From Spirochaetia bacterium UBA5550 (GTDB lineage: Bacteria > Spirochaetota > UBA4802 > UBA5550), in NCBI GenBank assembly GCA_002425885.1, contig DINC01000082.1:25278-31196 (forward strand): a stretch of DNA of 5,919 nt, read 5' to 3'. The translations under genes and the position numbers were made by a program. Below the pieces are notes generated by a model. The model made no database searches. It worked only from the letters and a program-made list of their open reading frames with translations, and was not told where the DNA came from. Every line of letters starts with the position of its first letter. The first letter of the stretch is position 1. Of the stretch, positions 5,469-5,919 are shown in pieces.

Positions 5469-5545
5469 ACAGTTGAATTCCTGTAAAACTAAAGGGAAAA
5501 GAATAATAAGGCTATAATTTCTGTGACAGATACAGCCTTATTTTT
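5469..5545 (+). ncRNA. Possible short RNA ending at the terminator
   Basis: This is inferred only from the distance of about 75 nt between the TTGACA/TATTAT promoter and the hairpin with its T tract. It contains no convincing open reading frame. It could be a regulatory small RNA or the attenuated leader of the lpoB-like gene; or the promoter may be inactive and the segment just the mnmH 3' end. Confidence 0.3.
5505..5545 (+). terminator. Rho-independent terminator after mnmH
   Basis: AATAAGGCT (5505-5513) pairs perfectly with AGCCTTATT (5534-5542). The stem extends to 12 positions with one mismatch and is capped by an inner TCTG/CAGA hairpin (5520-5530). The T-rich tail TTATTTTT follows the stem. 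Read from the other strand the stem is flanked by A/T-rich sequence, but the tail is clearly best for the plus strand. It separates mnmH from the lpoB-like gene. Confidence 0.75.
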
Positions 5546-5569
5546 CAGGTTTACTGCTCCTGGCATAGA

Positions 5570-5575
5570 TATAAT
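5570..5575 (+). promoter_or_regulatory. Candidate -10 box for the lpoB-like gene
   Basis: A perfect TATAAT lies downstream of the terminator and 48 bp before the lpoB-like ATG. The nearest -35-like hexamer, TTTACT at 5550-5555, is only 14 bp away, so the promoter is weakly supported. It is nonetheless the obvious place for one, as the terminator should block read-through. Confidence 0.35.
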
Positions 5576-5623
5576 TGTCAGGGAAAAGCATATTATTGAA
5601 TATTATTATAACTGGGGGTTTTT

Positions 5624-5919
5624 ATGAAGAGAATTATTGCTGGATTTTTATTTCTATTTCTGGTGGGCTGCGGCGGTGGAACACAGTATCAGGATGTGAG
5701 CAAGGCCGAAGGTTCGAGAGAATGGGGCCCTAAGGAAATCAAATCTACAAGTGAAAAAATGGTAGGCTCTCTATATTCTTTTCTTAAAGAGGAGTGGAAA
5801 AAACCGGCATTTATACAGGTAAAAAAATTCCAGAACAGAACATCAGAGCATATAGACACAGGGATGCTCATGGATGAGATCCGTACAAAACTGATCCAGA
5901 AGAGAATTAAGTTTATTGA
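5624..5919 (+). CDS. Penicillin-binding-protein activator LpoB-like lipoprotein (5' part only)
   Basis: The first 98 codons of a gene that runs open off the right edge. Proteins of the LpoB family are outer-membrane lipoproteins that reach through the periplasm to stimulate a class A penicillin-binding protein in peptidoglycan synthesis. The signal peptide MKRIIAGFLFLFLVGC ends at a lipobox with Cys16, followed by a Gly-rich tether. The mature part shows the family pattern: a helix SEKMVGSLYSFL, then PAFIQVKKFQNRTSEHIDT and MDEIRTKLIQ, where N-R-T-S-E-H-I-D is a distinctive block. The ribosome site GGGGG (5614-5618) is 5 nt before the ATG. The tether before the domain is short, about 15 residues. 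It follows the terminator and so is likely a separate transcription unit. Whether it is a true functional LpoB cannot be told from the visible part, so I assign no gene symbol. Confidence 0.8.
   Translation, partial: MKRIIAGFLFLFLVGCGGGTQYQDVSKAEGSREWGPKEIKSTSEKMVGSLYSFLKEEWKKPAFIQVKKFQNRTSEHIDTGMLMDEIRTKLIQKRIKFI

Noticed and set aside
5591..5609. Repeated TATTATT units before the lpoB-like gene as an operator.
   Set aside because: Low-complexity AT sequence with no convincing dyad or matching site elsewhere.

Overview
The window carries seven protein genes, one of them cut off at the right edge, in a moderately AT-rich genome with no ribosomal RNA, tRNA, CRISPR array or mobile element. Two genes encode proteins with lipoprotein signal peptides and one of these is an LpoB-type penicillin-binding-protein activator, so the source is a diderm (Gram-negative) bacterium. 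Frequent AGA/AGG arginine, ATA isoleucine and GGG glycine codons, plus a lipobox with Phe at -3, would suit a spirochaete or another deep-branching diderm. That placement is inference and no marker here settles it.

Left part, minus strand (11-1602): an operon-like run of queF (7-cyano-7-deazaguanine reductase, queuosine pathway), a DUF2937 membrane protein and an unrecognised lipoprotein. It is headed by a near-consensus promoter (TTGACT, 18 bp, TATAAT) at 1630-1659. The leader is only about 20 nt, too short for a preQ1 riboswitch.

Middle part, minus strand (1710-3543): a tightly coupled gene pair. The first gene encodes a two-pass membrane protein with an extracytoplasmic Cache-like sensor region and a long acidic cytoplasmic tail that lacks any known output domain. 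One base after its stop begins a STAS-domain protein with an acidic linker and a C-terminal four-cysteine zinc-ribbon-like module. This pair looks like a signalling cassette with no kinase, phosphatase or sigma factor beside it, and it is the best candidate for something undescribed.

Right part, plus strand (3677-5412): transcribed divergently from the sensor gene, a Nudix-family protein with an altered Nudix box is followed 41 nt later by mnmH/selU (tRNA 2-selenouridine synthase). The mnmH gene has an 8-G homopolymer directly behind its catalytic cysteine codon. A strong hairpin terminator follows at 5505-5545. A good promoter lies just upstream of that hairpin, so a short RNA of about 75 nt could be made there. 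The last 296 bases hold the start of an LpoB-like lipoprotein gene running off the edge.

Two of the seven genes act on wobble-position tRNA modification (queF for Q34, mnmH for selenouridine at U34), although they sit in different operons on opposite strands. No stretch over 300 bases lacks a gene; the longest gap is 5413-5623.
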